Notes: generated from the letters alone by a model not told the origin. A stretch of DNA of 64,000 bases from Pseudomonas sp. SCA2728.1_7 (GCF_018138145.1 NZ_CP073104.1:2356001-2420000); one strand, 5' to 3'; positions 52,249 through 60,848 are shown, counted from the first letter of the stretch. Made by a program: numbers and translations.

Positions 52249-53241
52249 TCAGTCTTCGAATTCGCGGCGTTCGGCTTCGATGGCTTCGGCCAGCGCGCGG
52301 GCTTCGGCTTCTTCTTCGCTCAGCTCCGGCTCGGGTTCTGGCGCCGGTTGTTCGAGGGCGGCGACGGCGGCCAACAGCTTTTCGCGGGCCTCAGCGACAC
52401 CAAGAATGTCTTCTTCCGGTTCGGCTTCTGGCTCTGCTTCAAGTTCAACTTCGATCGTGGGTTCGGCGACTTCGGTTTCAGGCTCGGTCGTCGGCGCGTC
52501 ACTGTCGGCCGCTTCACCATCCACCGCATCCCGCAACAAATCGTCGAAGTCAGTCTTGATCCCCTCCTCCATGCTGTCCAGCTCCAGCAACAACGTATGG
52601 AAGCTGGTTTCTTCCTTCTCCTCCTCCGGCTCGGCGCTGGCATCGGCCAGTTCCTGCAAGCCTTGCGGCACCGGCGCGTCGTCGAAATCGAGCACCGGGT
52701 CAGTTTCCATTTCGCGCAGTTCGGCCAGCGGCGGCAGGTCTTCGAGGTTCTTCAGATTGAAGTGATCGAGAAACATCTTGGTGGTGGCAAACATCGCCGG
52801 TTTGCCCGGCACATCGCGGTAACCGACGACACGAATCCACTCACGCTCCAGCAAGGTTTTGACGATGTTGCTGTTTACCGCCACGCCACGCACGTCTTCG
52901 ATTTCGCCACGGGTGATCGGCTGGCGATAGGCGATCAGCGCGATGGTTTCCAGCAAAGCACGGGAGTAACGCTGCGGGCGTTCTTCCCAGAGTCGGCCAA
53001 CCCATGGCGAAAACTTCTCGCGAATCTGCAAGCGATAGCCCGACGAGACTTCCTTGAGCTCGAACGCGCGGCCCTCGCAGGATTTGCCCAGCAGGGTCAG
53101 GGCTTTCTTGAAGACTGCCGGTTCTGGCCGCTCGCCTTCTTCGAACAGTTCAAACAGGCGCTCAAGGGATTGCGGCTTTCCCGAGGCCAACAGAAAGGCT
53201 TCAAGCAGGGGGGCCAGCTCGCGGGGTTCAGTCAGGTTCAT
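52249..53241 (-). CDS. scpB: Segregation and condensation protein B (ScpB)
   Basis: 330 residues. The first 190 form the winged-helix ScpB core (PLLEAFLLASGKPQSLERLF, ALLETIALIAYRQPITRGEI, then DVRGVAVNSNIVKTLLERE). The remaining 140 residues are a strongly acidic, low-complexity tail of Glu/Ala/Pro, usual in pseudomonads but far longer than in Bacillus. It works with ScpA and SMC-type protein in chromosome organisation. It follows scpA by 11 bases. Confidence 0.93.
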   Translation of the reverse strand: MNLTEPRELAPLLEAFLLASGKPQSLERLFELFEEGERPEPAVFKKALTLLGKSCEGRAFELKEVSSGYRLQIREKFSPWVGRLWEERPQRYSRALLETIALIAYRQPITRGEIEDVRGVAVNSNIVKTLLEREWIRVVGYRDVPGKPAMFATTKMFLDHFNLKNLEDLPPLAELREMETDPVLDFDDAPVPQGLQELADASAEPEEEKEETSFHTLLLELDSMEEGIKTDFDDLLRDAVDGEAADSDAPTTEPETEVAEPTIEVELEAEPEAEPEEDILGVAEAREKLLAAVAALEQPAPEPEPELSEEEAEARALAEAIEAERREFED

Positions 53242-53252
53242 GTTTCGACTCG

Positions 53253-54074
53253 TTATTCGGCTCGGGCTCGCACGTGGATCGCGGCGAACGGCTCATTCTG
53301 CACCAGCTCGACCAAGGATTCCTTGACCAGTTCAAGGATCGCCATAAAGGTCACCACCACACCCAACCTGCCCTCTTCGGCGGTGAACAGCTCGACAAAC
53401 GGCACGAAACCCCCGCCCTTGAGCCGTTCCAGCACATCGCTCATGCGCTCGCGGGTGGACAGCGCCTCACGGCTGACCTGGTGGCTTTCAAACATATCGC
53501 CACGGCGCAGTACTTCGGCCATGCACATCAAAATCTCTTCCAGCGCGACATCCGGCAACAGCTTGCGCGCCCGCGCTTCCGGGGCGTCGAGCTTGGGCAC
53601 GATGACATCGCGGCCGACGCGGCTCAAGCCGTCGATGCCTTCGGCGGCAGCCTTGAAGCGCTCGTATTCCTGCAAGCGACGGATCAGTTCGGCGCGCGGA
53701 TCGTCTTCTTCGTCTTCGACGGTTTCGGCGCGTGGCAGGAGCATGCGCGACTTGATCTCGGCGAGCATCGCGGCCATCACCAGATATTCGGCGGCCAGCT
53801 CCAGGCGCACAGACTGCATCAACTCGACATAACCCATGTACTGGCGGGTGATTTCCGCCACCGGGATGTCGAGGATGTTGATGTTCTGTTTACGGATCAG
53901 GTACAGCAACAGGTCGAGCGGGCCTTCAAACGCTTCAAGAAAGACTTCCAGCGCATCCGGCGGGATGTACAGGTCCAGCGGCATTTCCATGACCGCCTGG
54001 CCATAGACCATGGCAAACGGCAGCTCTTGCTGAGCGCCGGCCTGGGGGTCGACAACGGTTTCCACTGCGGACAT
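53253..54074 (-). CDS. scpA: Segregation and condensation protein A (ScpA, kleisin)
   Basis: 273 residues. The kleisin start FLEAFEGPLDLLLYLIRKQN then INILDIPVAEITRQYMGYVE is diagnostic, followed by AEYLVMAAMLAEIKSRMLLP. The C-terminal winged helix (VTFMAILELVKESLVELVQN) contacts the ATPase head. It bridges the SMC partner with ScpB. The ATG lies next to the stop of the upstream YrdC-family gene, so the three genes form one unit. Confidence 0.94.
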   Translation of the reverse strand: MSAVETVVDPQAGAQQELPFAMVYGQAVMEMPLDLYIPPDALEVFLEAFEGPLDLLLYLIRKQNINILDIPVAEITRQYMGYVELMQSVRLELAAEYLVMAAMLAEIKSRMLLPRAETVEDEEDDPRAELIRRLQEYERFKAAAEGIDGLSRVGRDVIVPKLDAPEARARKLLPDVALEEILMCMAEVLRRGDMFESHQVSREALSTRERMSDVLERLKGGGFVPFVELFTAEEGRLGVVVTFMAILELVKESLVELVQNEPFAAIHVRARAE

Positions 54075-54704
54075 TCAGGCCTCGACCATGAACGGCGTCG
54101 GATCGCCGCAACCGACGCGGACCACTTCCGGGTCGTCGCCAGTCAAGTCGATCACCGTGGAGGCCTTGATGCCGCCGAAGCCGCCGTCGACGATCAAGTC
54201 CACTTGGTGCTCGAGCAACTGGCGCATTTCGTACGGATCGCTTAGCGGGTCTTCATCGCCAGGCATGATCAGGGTCACGCTCATCAGCGGCTCGCCGAGT
54301 TCGGCCAACAGCGCCAGCGCAATCGGATGGCTCGGCACACGCAGGCCGATGGTGCGCTTCTTCGGATGCAGCAAAAGACGCGGCACTTCGCGGGTGGCGT
54401 TGAGAATGAAGGTGTACGGCCCCGGCAGATGCGCCTTGAGAATGCGGAAGGTGCCGGTGTCGATCTTGGCGTAATTGCCCAGTTGCGACAGGTCGCTGCA
54501 GATCAGCGCGAAGTTGTGCTTTTCATCGAGCTGACGCAGGCGACGCACGCGCTCGATCGCGGTTTTATCGCCGATTTGGCAACCGATCGCGTAGGAAGAG
54601 TCCGTGGGATAAATCACCACCCCGCCCTTGCGGATGATCTCGACCGCCTGTTTTATCAGGCGCGCTTGCGGGTTTTCCGGATGTATCTGGAAAAATTGAC
54701 TCAC
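54075..54704 (-). CDS. Sua5/YciO/YrdC family protein (YciO-like)
   Basis: 209 residues. The GTG start at 54704 is chosen because the protein then begins SQFFQIHPENPQARLIKQA as homologues do, with an AGGTAGAG site upstream. Earlier starts would overlap rnm. VIYPTDSSYAIGCQIGDK and KRTIGLRVPSHPIALALL are the nucleotide-binding motifs of this family. It is a YciO-type relative of the threonylcarbamoyl-AMP synthases used in tRNA t6A formation. Whether it has that activity is not known. It lies between rnm and scpA. Confidence 0.85.
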   Translation of the reverse strand: MSQFFQIHPENPQARLIKQAVEIIRKGGVVIYPTDSSYAIGCQIGDKTAIERVRRLRQLDEKHNFALICSDLSQLGNYAKIDTGTFRILKAHLPGPYTFILNATREVPRLLLHPKKRTIGLRVPSHPIALALLAELGEPLMSVTLIMPGDEDPLSDPYEMRQLLEHQVDLIVDGGFGGIKASTVIDLTGDDPEVVRVGCGDPTPFMVEA

Positions 54705-54717
54705 ATTCTCTACCTGT

Positions 54718-55581
54718 TCAGACGGCGGCAATATCTGTGTCATGTTTGAACCGACACCACAGGGGTGGAAGGTCCTCGGGAACCGGCCGGTACTGGCCGA
54801 TCTCGGACCAGCCGCCAGGGCCATGGAAGTCACTGCCGGCGCTGACCAGCAGACCGAACTCACGGGCAAGGATTGCCAGGCTGCCGACCTGTTCCGCAGG
54901 CTGATGGCCATTGACCACCTCGATTGCATGCCCGCCTGCTTGAATATAGTCGGCAATCAGCTTTCGGCGCTTGCTGCGGGTGAAATCGTAGTGCCAGGGA
55001 TGCGCCAGGCTGACCCAGGCATTGGCGGCGCGCAGCGTGCCGACGGTGTCTTCCAGCGTCGGCCAGTGCAACTTAACGTCACCCAGCTTGCCGGCGCCGA
55101 GCCATTTGCGGAATGCCTCGGCGCGATCCTTTACAAACCCTTCACGCACCATCCAGTCGGCGAAATGCGGACGGGCCGGGGCGTTGCCGCTGTCGCCCAG
55201 TTCCTGCTGGATTTTCCGCGCGCCGTCGAGGGCGCCGGGCATGCCTTTAAGGGCGAGCTTGCGGCTTATTTCTTCCGACCGCAGCCAGCGGCCATCGTGC
55301 AATTTGGCAATCGCCTCGACCAACGGTGCCGCATTGACGTCGAAACCGTAGCCCAACACATGAATGGTCGCGCCGCCCCAGGTACAGGACAATTCGACGC
55401 CGTTGACCAGTTGCATGCCCAACTCGGTCGCGGCCGCGCGCGCTTCGGCGAGGCCTTCGAGGGTGTCGTGGTCGGTCAACGCCAGGACTCGCACGCCGTT
55501 CTCGAACGCACGCGCAACCAGAACCGCAGGCGCCAGGGCGCCATCGGAGGCCGTGCTATGGCAGTGCAAATCAACATTCAC
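54718..55581 (-). CDS. rnm: PHP-domain 5' exonuclease / nucleoside bisphosphate phosphatase (Rnm, YciV)
   Basis: About 287 residues. The PHP metal-binding motifs are all present: VDLHCHSTASDG at the start, LALTDHDTLEGL, VNGVELSCTW, SLAHPWHYDF and SAGSDFHGPGGW. In E. coli the protein (RNase AM) trims 5' ends of rRNAs and small RNAs. I choose GTG 55581 (NVDLHCHS), as in relatives. A TTG at 55599 would add six residues. The gene is divergent from yciB. Confidence 0.9.
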   Translation of the reverse strand: MNVDLHCHSTASDGALAPAVLVARAFENGVRVLALTDHDTLEGLAEARAAATELGMQLVNGVELSCTWGGATIHVLGYGFDVNAAPLVEAIAKLHDGRWLRSEEISRKLALKGMPGALDGARKIQQELGDSGNAPARPHFADWMVREGFVKDRAEAFRKWLGAGKLGDVKLHWPTLEDTVGTLRAANAWVSLAHPWHYDFTRSKRRKLIADYIQAGGHAIEVVNGHQPAEQVGSLAILAREFGLLVSAGSDFHGPGGWSEIGQYRPVPEDLPPLWCRFKHDTDIAAV

Positions 55582-55668
55582 GGGGAGTTGTAACCTCAAA
55601 TCAGCTGGCGCTATCGCGCGCCCATATGTTTGTTATTATGCCGCCACATCCAGCTTCTGGCTCTCACT

Positions 55669-56268
55669 GTGAAACAATTCATCGATTTCATCCCGCTTCT
55701 GCTGTTCTTCATCGTTTACAAACTTGATCCACGGGTCGTCGACATCGCTGGCCATGAAGTGACTGTAGGCGGTATTTACAGCGCCACGGCGATGCTGATC
55801 ATCAGTTCCCTGGTGGTGTACGGCGCGTTGTTCATCAAACAGCGCAAGCTGGAAAAGAGCCAATGGCTGACCCTGATCGCCTGCCTGGTGTTCGGCAGCC
55901 TGACGCTGGCCTTCCACAGCGAGACCTTCCTCAAATGGAAAGCGCCGGTGGTCAACTGGCTGTTCGCCGTCGCCTTCATCGGCAGTCACTTCATCGGTGA
56001 CCGTCTGCTGATCAAACGCATCATGGGCCACGCGCTGACCCTGCCGGATCCGGTCTGGACCCGCCTGAACATCGCCTGGATCGCCTTTTTCCTGTTCTGC
56101 GGCGCTGCCAACCTGTTCGTCGCCTTCACCTTCCAGAGCTACTGGGTGGACTTCAAGGTGTTCGGCAGCCTGGGCATGACTCTGGTGTTCCTGGTCGCAC
56201 AGGGCATTTACCTGTCGCGCCATCTGCACGATGCCGATACCACAACAACACCAAAAACCGAGGACTGA
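55669..56268 (+). CDS. yciB: Inner membrane protein YciB (septation protein A / IspZ)
   Basis: 199 residues, GTG start ([17 protein letters not shown]), with five hydrophobic spans. [20 protein letters not shown] and the C-terminal [20 protein letters not shown] are nearly invariant in the family. It contributes to envelope integrity and cell division in enterobacteria. The next gene, yciI, begins one base after the stop, so the two are coupled. The upstream start would give extra non-conserved residues. Confidence 0.93.
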   Translation: MKQFIDFIPLLLFFIVYKLDPRVVDIAGHEVTVGGIYSATAMLIISSLVVYGALFIKQRKLEKSQWLTLIACLVFGSLTLAFHSETFLKWKAPVVNWLFAVAFIGSHFIGDRLLIKRIMGHALTLPDPVWTRLNIAWIAFFLFCGAANLFVAFTFQSYWVDFKVFGSLGMTLVFLVAQGIYLSRHLHDADTTTTPKTED

Positions 56269-56269
56269 C

Positions 56270-56569
56270 ATGCTCTACGCCATCATTGCCACCGACGTCG
56301 CCAACTCGCTGGAAGCACGCCTGGCCGCGCGCCCTGCGCATCTGGAACGCCTGCAAGCGCTCAAGGGCGAAGGCCGCATCGTATTGGCCGGTCCGCACCC
56401 GGCCGTCGACAGCAATGATCCGGGCGCAGCGGGTTTCACCGGCAGCCTGATCGTTGCCGAATTCGATTCGCTGAGTGCTGCGCAAGCATGGGCCGATGCC
56501 GATCCGTACATTGCCGCTGGCGTCTACGCCAATGTGCTCGTCAAGCCGTTCAAGCAAGTCCTGCCGTAA
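56270..56569 (+). CDS. yciI: YciI family protein
   Basis: 99 residues, a ferredoxin-like alpha/beta domain. [30 protein letters not shown] and [20 protein letters not shown] follow the YciI pattern, including the Asp of DPY expected in the putative active site. Start at ATG 56270 after a GAGGACTG site. It has no established reaction. Immediately downstream of yciB, as in many proteobacteria. Confidence 0.9.
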   Translation: MLYAIIATDVANSLEARLAARPAHLERLQALKGEGRIVLAGPHPAVDSNDPGAAGFTGSLIVAEFDSLSAAQAWADADPYIAAGVYANVLVKPFKQVLP

Positions 56570-56679
56570 CGCTATCCCCACGCGATGAACCTTCTCGGTT
56601 CATCGCGTTCTCAATCGCTCATTATTCTCGTTTGCCTGCCGACAACCTGCCCAATATCCATTTGGAAACAGGTGTCGCG

Positions 56680-57090
56680 ATGCGCAAGGGTCCGTTGTGT
56701 CTGATGTTGGTCACGTTGTCGATCATGGCGCCCGCCCATGGTGAGGAAACCACCGAAGGCGGCAGCTCCACGCCATTGTCGTTAAGCGCCGGCAGCCAGA
56801 TCACCGAGTTGCAGCAGCGCCTCAAGGCCAGCGAGCAGCAACGGGAAGAACTGAGCAAACAACTGCAAAATGCCGACAATACCCGCGAAAGCGCCCAGCT
56901 TGCCCGGTTGCGCCAGGAGAACCAGCGTCTCAAGCTGCAACTCAAGGAAGCCCAGGCCAGCCCGCTGCCGCGTCTGTTGACTGATCAGCAGCAGTGGTTC
57001 GTCACGGGCGCCGGAGTAGCGCTATTGGCGCTGCTCTGCGGTATCTTTGCCAGTGGAGCAAGCCGAAAACGTCGGCAATGGCTAAATTGA
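56680..57090 (+). CDS. Exported coiled-coil protein with C-terminal membrane anchor (136 aa)
   Basis: The start MRKGPLCLMLVTLSIMAPAH is a signal peptide (cleavage after AHG likely). A coiled coil of about 65 residues follows (TELQQRLKASEQQREELSKQ, LARLRQENQRLKLQLKEAQ). The C-terminal span VTGAGVALLALLCGIFASGA ends in a basic tail ASRKRRQWLN. The layout resembles proteins annotated as SH3/TIGR04211 family, but no SH3-like domain is visible here. It starts 7 bases before the response regulator, so it may belong to the envelope-stress unit. Confidence 0.75.
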   Translation: MRKGPLCLMLVTLSIMAPAHGEETTEGGSSTPLSLSAGSQITELQQRLKASEQQREELSKQLQNADNTRESAQLARLRQENQRLKLQLKEAQASPLPRLLTDQQQWFVTGAGVALLALLCGIFASGASRKRRQWLN

Positions 57091-57097
57091 GTGAGTC

Positions 57098-57775
57098 ATG
57101 AGCGAGCTGTTACTGATTGATGATGACCAGGAGTTGTGCGAACTCCTGAGTAGTTGGCTGAGCCAGGAAGGCTTCCATGTGCGCGCCTGCCACGATGGCC
57201 AGAGCGCGCGTAAAGCGCTGGCCGAAACCGCCCCGGCGGCGGTGGTGCTGGACGTGATGCTGCCCGATGGCAGTGGTCTGGAACTGCTCAAGCAATTGCG
57301 CAACGACCACGCCGACCTGCCGGTGCTGATGCTCTCGGCCCGTGGCGAGCCGCTGGATCGCATCCTCGGCCTGGAACTGGGTGCCGACGATTACCTGGCC
57401 AAACCGTGCGACCCGCGCGAATTGACCGCCCGCCTGCGCGCCGTATTGCGCCGCAGCCATCCGGCGGCCGTCTCGACGCAGCTAGAACTGGGCGACCTCA
57501 GTTTCAGTCCGGTGCGCGGCGTGGTCAGCATCGATGAGAAAGAACTGACCCTCACCGTTTCCGAAAGCCGCCTGCTCGAAGCCCTGCTCAAGCAGCCCGG
57601 CGAGCCGCTGGACAAGCAGGAACTGGCGCAGCTCGCCCTCGGTCGCAAGCTGACCCTGTACGACCGCAGCCTCGACATGCACGTCAGTAATCTGCGCAAA
57701 AAGATCGGCCCGCACCCGGACGGCCGTCCACGCATCGTTGCCCTGCGTAGCCGCGGTTACTTCTATAGCCTCTGA
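57098..57775 (+). CDS. cpxR: CpxR-like response regulator
   Basis: 225 residues, OmpR/PhoB family. The receiver has the acidic pair IDDDQELCELL, the phospho-acceptor Asp in VVLDVMLPDGSGLELL (about residue 53) and the conserved Lys in LAKPCDPRELTARLRAVLRR. The C-terminal winged helix includes DMHVSNLRKKIGPHPDGRPR and ALRSRGYFYS. RGEPLDRILGLELGADDYL is close to E. coli CpxR. Its partner kinase lies 853 bases downstream, beyond a CpxP-like gene and two REP doublets. Confidence 0.85.
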   Translation: MSELLLIDDDQELCELLSSWLSQEGFHVRACHDGQSARKALAETAPAAVVLDVMLPDGSGLELLKQLRNDHADLPVLMLSARGEPLDRILGLELGADDYLAKPCDPRELTARLRAVLRRSHPAAVSTQLELGDLSFSPVRGVVSIDEKELTLTVSESRLLEALLKQPGEPLDKQELAQLALGRKLTLYDRSLDMHVSNLRKKIGPHPDGRPRIVALRSRGYFYSL

Positions 57776-57783
57776 ACCTCCAA

Positions 57784-57874
57784 CCTGTAGGAGTGAGCCT
57801 GCTCGCGATAGCAGTGTGTCAGTCGAGATGTTCTTGCCAGATACACCGCTATCGCGAGCAGGCTCACTCCTACA
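57784..57874. repeat. REP doublet, type A
   Basis: Arms CCTGTAGGAGTGAGCCTGCT... and reverse complement, 8 bases after the cpxR-like stop. With the copy at 58512 it boxes the cpxP-like gene. Confidence 0.85.
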
Positions 57875-57906
57875 AGGTGTGTTTGTCAGGTCAGCGCTCG
57901 AGTGTC

Positions 57907-57922
57907 TTTACCGAAGCTTTAC
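57907..57922. promoter_or_regulatory. CpxR-box-like site before the cpxP-like gene
   Basis: TTTAC-N6-TTTAC, the reverse of GTAAA-N(4-8)-GTAAA known for CpxR. It lies 82 bases upstream of the cpxP-like ATG, a normal promoter distance, which supports control by the neighbouring response regulator. Confidence 0.55.
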
Positions 57923-58004
57923 GCAGTGCTGACCGCCGCTGACCTTGATCTCCGTAATCTGAACTCATCCGGAACGTACCGGGAACGAGACAAGGAGATA
58001 CACC

Positions 58005-58454
58005 ATGCGCAAGACTCTTATCGCTCTGATGTTCGCTGCCGCTCTGCCAACCGTCGCCATGGCCATGCCGCAAGACGGCGGCCCGATGGGTGGTCCGCTC
58101 GACGGCCCACGCCACGGCGGTCAGATGCACGGCATGCACGGCAAAGGCCCGTACAGCCAACTCGACCTGTCCCGCGAACAGCGCGAGCAGATCCGCAAGA
58201 TCATGGGCGAGCAGATGCACGAGCGTAAGCAAGTGGTCGACAAGTACCTGGAAAAACTCTCGCCGGCTGACCAGAAAGCCATGAAAGACGAGATGGCGGC
58301 CAACCACAAGAAAGCCGAAACCGATGTGCGCGCCGTGTTGAAACCGGATCAACAGAAGAAATTCGACGAGATCCAGAAGAAACAGGCCGAGCGTCGCGCC
58401 GAATGGGCCGAGTTCAAGGCGTGGAAAGCGCAACAGGCGCAAAAAGCGCAATAA
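58005..58454 (+). CDS. cpxP: CpxP/Spy-like periplasmic stress protein
   Basis: 149 residues with a signal peptide (MRKTLIALMFAAALPTVAMA). A Gly/Met/His-rich stretch follows (GGPMGGPLDGPRHGGQMHGM), which could bind metal. Then comes a helical LTxxQ-type domain (DLSREQREQIRKIMGEQM and VLKPDQQKKFDEIQKKQAER). Such proteins chaperone periplasmic proteins and restrain the CpxA sensor. It has a CpxR-like box upstream and its own terminator. Unlike in E. coli, it stands between regulator and kinase. Confidence 0.8.
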   Translation: MRKTLIALMFAAALPTVAMAMPQDGGPMGGPLDGPRHGGQMHGMHGKGPYSQLDLSREQREQIRKIMGEQMHERKQVVDKYLEKLSPADQKAMKDEMAANHKKAETDVRAVLKPDQQKKFDEIQKKQAERRAEWAEFKAWKAQQAQKAQ

Positions 58455-58467
58455 TGTTCTGACCCCG

Positions 58468-58499
58468 GACCCGACGGCTAAACACCGCCGGGTCTTTTT
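58468..58499 (+). terminator. Rho-independent terminator after the cpxP-like gene
   Basis: Outer stem GACCCG / CGGGTC with further GG / CC pairing, followed by five T residues. It lies 13 bases past the stop, so the kinase downstream needs its own promoter or read-through. Confidence 0.8.
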
Positions 58500-58511
58500 C
58501 CACCGATCCAA

Positions 58512-58600
58512 TGTAGGAGTGAGCCTGCTCGCGATAGCGGTGTGTCAGTCAACGGATACTTGTCTGACTCACCGCTATCGCGAGCAGGCTCACTCCTACA
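58512..58600. repeat. REP doublet, type A
   Basis: Arms TGTAGGAGTGAGCCTGCTCG... and reverse complement, ending 28 bases before the kinase start. The linker differs in its middle from the other type A copies (AACGGATACTTGTCTGACTC). Confidence 0.85.
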
Positions 58601-58628
58601 GGGATTTGTGTTTGATTGAGGATTTTCT

Positions 58629-59969
58629 GTGCGTTCATTGTTCTGGCGTATTCTCGCAAGCTTCTGGCTGGCCATCGCGCTGGTGGCCGGGTTGTCCATT
58701 CTGCTCGGGCACATGCTTAACCAGGACGCGTGGATCCTCAGCCGCCATCCGGGCCTCAACAGCCTCGCCGGCGAATGGACACAAACCTATGAAGCGCAGG
58801 GCGAAGAAGCCGCCCAGGACATCCTCGAACAGCGCAAACGCCAATATCACATCGACGTTCAGGTGCTCAACGAATCCGGCGACCCGGTGGTGCGCGGGAC
58901 CTTCCCGCGTCGCGCCGCCGCCTTCGAAGCGCGGCAGAACAATGATGACCGACGTCTGCCATGGCGGCGTCTGACCGACGAATTCACCAGTGAAAAAACC
59001 GGTGACACCTACCTGTTCATCTACCGCATCCCACACCCGGAACTCGACGCCTGGCACCGCGAAAGTCTGCTTTGGCCGTTGAGTGCGCTGGGCATCGCGC
59101 TGGTGGTGCTGACCCTCTTCAGTCTGCTGGTGACCTTCTCCATCACCCGCCCGCTCAGCCGTTTGCGCGGCGCGGTGCATGATCTGGGGCAGACTACCTA
59201 TCAGCAAAACAGCCTGGCGAAACTGGCCAACCGTCGCGATGAGTTCGGCGTACTGGCCAATGACTTCAATCGCATGGGCGCGCGTTTGCAGAGTCTGATT
59301 GGCAGTCAGCGCCAGTTGCTGCGCGATGTCTCCCACGAGTTGCGTTCACCACTGGCGCGGTTGCGCATTGCACTGGCGTTGGCGGAACGGGCCAACCCTG
59401 AGGAACGCGAGAAACTCTGGCCACGGCTGACCCGCGAGTGTGATCGGCTGGAAGCGTTGATCAGTGAAATTCTGGTGCTGGCGCGCGTCGATGCCGACAA
59501 CGCCAGCGCTGAAGACGTGGATTTGAATGCGTTGCTCGGCACGTTGCAGAAGGATGCGAAGCTTGGATCGCCCGAGCAGATTGTCCGACTTGATGCCGAA
59601 CCGCAGCTGAACCTGAAGGGCTGGCCGACCATGATCGAGCGTGCCGTCGATAATCTGCTGCGTAATGCTCAGCGGTTCAACCCGGAGGGTCAGGCGATTG
59701 AGATGCAGGCTTCGCGTCAGGGTGAAAAAATCATCGTCAGCGTGCGCGACCATGGGCCGGGGGTGCAGGCTGAACATTTGAGTCAGTTGGGCGAGCCGTT
59801 TTACCGGGCACCGGGGCAGACGGCGGCGGGACATGGCTTGGGGCTGGCGATTGCACGGCGGGCGGCGGAACGGCATGGCGGGAGTTTGACGTTGGCCAAT
59901 CATCCGCAGGGCGGGTTTGTTGCGAGTCTGGAATTGCCGCTTGTACCTGGCGCCGTCGTCCAACCCTAA
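58629..59969 (+). CDS. cpxA: CpxA-like sensor histidine kinase
   Basis: 446 residues, GTG start. Two membrane spans (ILASFWLAIALVAGLSILLG and SALGIALVVLTLFSLLVTFS) flank a periplasmic domain of about 115 residues. HAMP follows (ITRPLSRLRGAVHDL), then the H box DVSHELRSPLARLRIALALA with the phospho-acceptor His. The ATPase boxes are NLLRNAQRFNP, VRDHGPGV and GHGLGLAIARR. It should phosphorylate the CpxR-like regulator at 57098-57775. The C-terminus is followed by REP-like repeats. Confidence 0.87.
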   Translation: MRSLFWRILASFWLAIALVAGLSILLGHMLNQDAWILSRHPGLNSLAGEWTQTYEAQGEEAAQDILEQRKRQYHIDVQVLNESGDPVVRGTFPRRAAAFEARQNNDDRRLPWRRLTDEFTSEKTGDTYLFIYRIPHPELDAWHRESLLWPLSALGIALVVLTLFSLLVTFSITRPLSRLRGAVHDLGQTTYQQNSLAKLANRRDEFGVLANDFNRMGARLQSLIGSQRQLLRDVSHELRSPLARLRIALALAERANPEEREKLWPRLTRECDRLEALISEILVLARVDADNASAEDVDLNALLGTLQKDAKLGSPEQIVRLDAEPQLNLKGWPTMIERAVDNLLRNAQRFNPEGQAIEMQASRQGEKIIVSVRDHGPGVQAEHLSQLGEPFYRAPGQTAAGHGLGLAIARRAAERHGGSLTLANHPQGGFVASLELPLVPGAVVQP

Positions 59970-59994
59970 AAGCCACCCTCACCCCAGAAAAGCC

Positions 59995-60029
59995 CCTCAC
60001 CCCAGCCCTCTCCCGGAGGGAGAGGGGGC
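59995..60029. repeat. GC-rich REP-like element, second family (left copy)
   Basis: CCCCTCACCCCAGCCCTCTC then CCGGAGGGAGAGGGG. The reverse complement recurs at 60236-60275, so the two face each other across about 206 bases. Confidence 0.7.
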
Positions 60030-60107
60030 CGACCGCGGTGTCTTGCGTCATACATCGACCTGAAGAACCGAGTTGATTATGCGCCCGGAAGGCACGTGAA
60101 TCGTCGC

Positions 60108-60190
60108 CGACTCTGGGTTCGAAATGCATCGGAACCGTTATCGACTCCGAGCTCGAAATGCACTGGAGCCGTTATCCACTCTGGATTCAG
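60108..60190. repeat. 34-bp tandem repeat, about 2.4 copies
   Basis: Units begin at 60108, 60142 and 60176 (partial) with CGACTC or CCACTC, and share TCGAAATGCA, GGA.CCGTTAT. Copies 1 and 2 differ at about five positions. No open frame or known role. Confidence 0.7.
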
Positions 60191-60235
60191 CTGAGCACTT
60201 TCAGGTCGGCGTACCTCTACAGCATCCCCCAATCA

Positions 60236-60275
60236 GTCCCCTCTCCCTCTGGGAGAGGGCTAGGGTGAGGGGCTC
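60236..60275. repeat. GC-rich REP-like element, second family (right copy)
   Basis: CAGTCCCCTCTCCCTCTGGG then AGAGGGCTAGGGTGAGGGG, inverse of the copy at 59995. It abuts the end of the nitroreductase gene. Confidence 0.7.
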
Positions 60276-60281
60276 TTCGCT

Positions 60282-60848
60282 TTACGCCTTACCAGGCCAA
60301 GCGCTGACGAACTCAGCCAGATCAAGCTTCTCCGCCACACGCGGTTCTTTCTGCGGCGTGCCGAGGTAAAGAAACGCAATCACCTCTTCACCCTCCCCCA
60401 GCCCCAAACCTTTGGCTACGTGCTGCGAATAAGCCAAATCCCCCGTACGCCAAACCGCACCAATCCCCTGCGCATACGCCGCCAACAAAATCCCGTGCGC
60501 CGCACACCCGGCCGCGAGCAACTGCTCGGCCTTCGGATACTTGACGTGCTCCTGCAATTTAGCGATCACCACAACCACCAGCGGCGCCCGTAGCGGGCCG
60601 TTGCGCGCCTTGTCGATCATCGCTTCGGTGACTTCGCCTTCCTGCATCTGTGCAGCCTCGGCCAGCAACTCGCCCATCTGCGCGCGCGCGGAGCCTTCGA
60701 CGGTCAGAAAACGATACGGCTGCAAATGCCCGTGATCCGGCGCGCGCAATGCGGCGCCAAACAGAGCTTCGCGCTGCTCGGCAGTGGGGGCCGGTTCGAC
60801 CAGTCGTGGAACGGAAACACGGTTGAGCAACGCGTCGAGAGCCTGCAT
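60282..60848 (-). CDS. Nitroreductase family protein (YdjA-like)
   Basis: 188 residues, a single-domain flavin reductase of the small YdjA type. The FMN contacts RVSVPRLVEPAPTAEQREAL and APDHGHLQPYRFLTVEG lie near the N-terminus. AGCAAHGILLAAYAQGIGAV and the end FLYLGTPQKEPRVAEKLD are family-typical. It would reduce nitro or quinone compounds with NAD(P)H. The physiological substrate is unknown. The ATG start is clear. It is divergent from trkH across 121 bases. Confidence 0.87.
   Translation of the reverse strand: MQALDALLNRVSVPRLVEPAPTAEQREALFGAALRAPDHGHLQPYRFLTVEGSARAQMGELLAEAAQMQEGEVTEAMIDKARNGPLRAPLVVVVIAKLQEHVKYPKAEQLLAAGCAAHGILLAAYAQGIGAVWRTGDLAYSQHVAKGLGLGEGEEVIAFLYLGTPQKEPRVAEKLDLAEFVSAWPGKA

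Noticed and set aside
26631..58600. Repeated palindromic units as a possible CRISPR array
   Set aside because: Copies are kilobases apart, occur as inverted doublets with conserved linkers, and have no cas genes nearby. They are REP elements.
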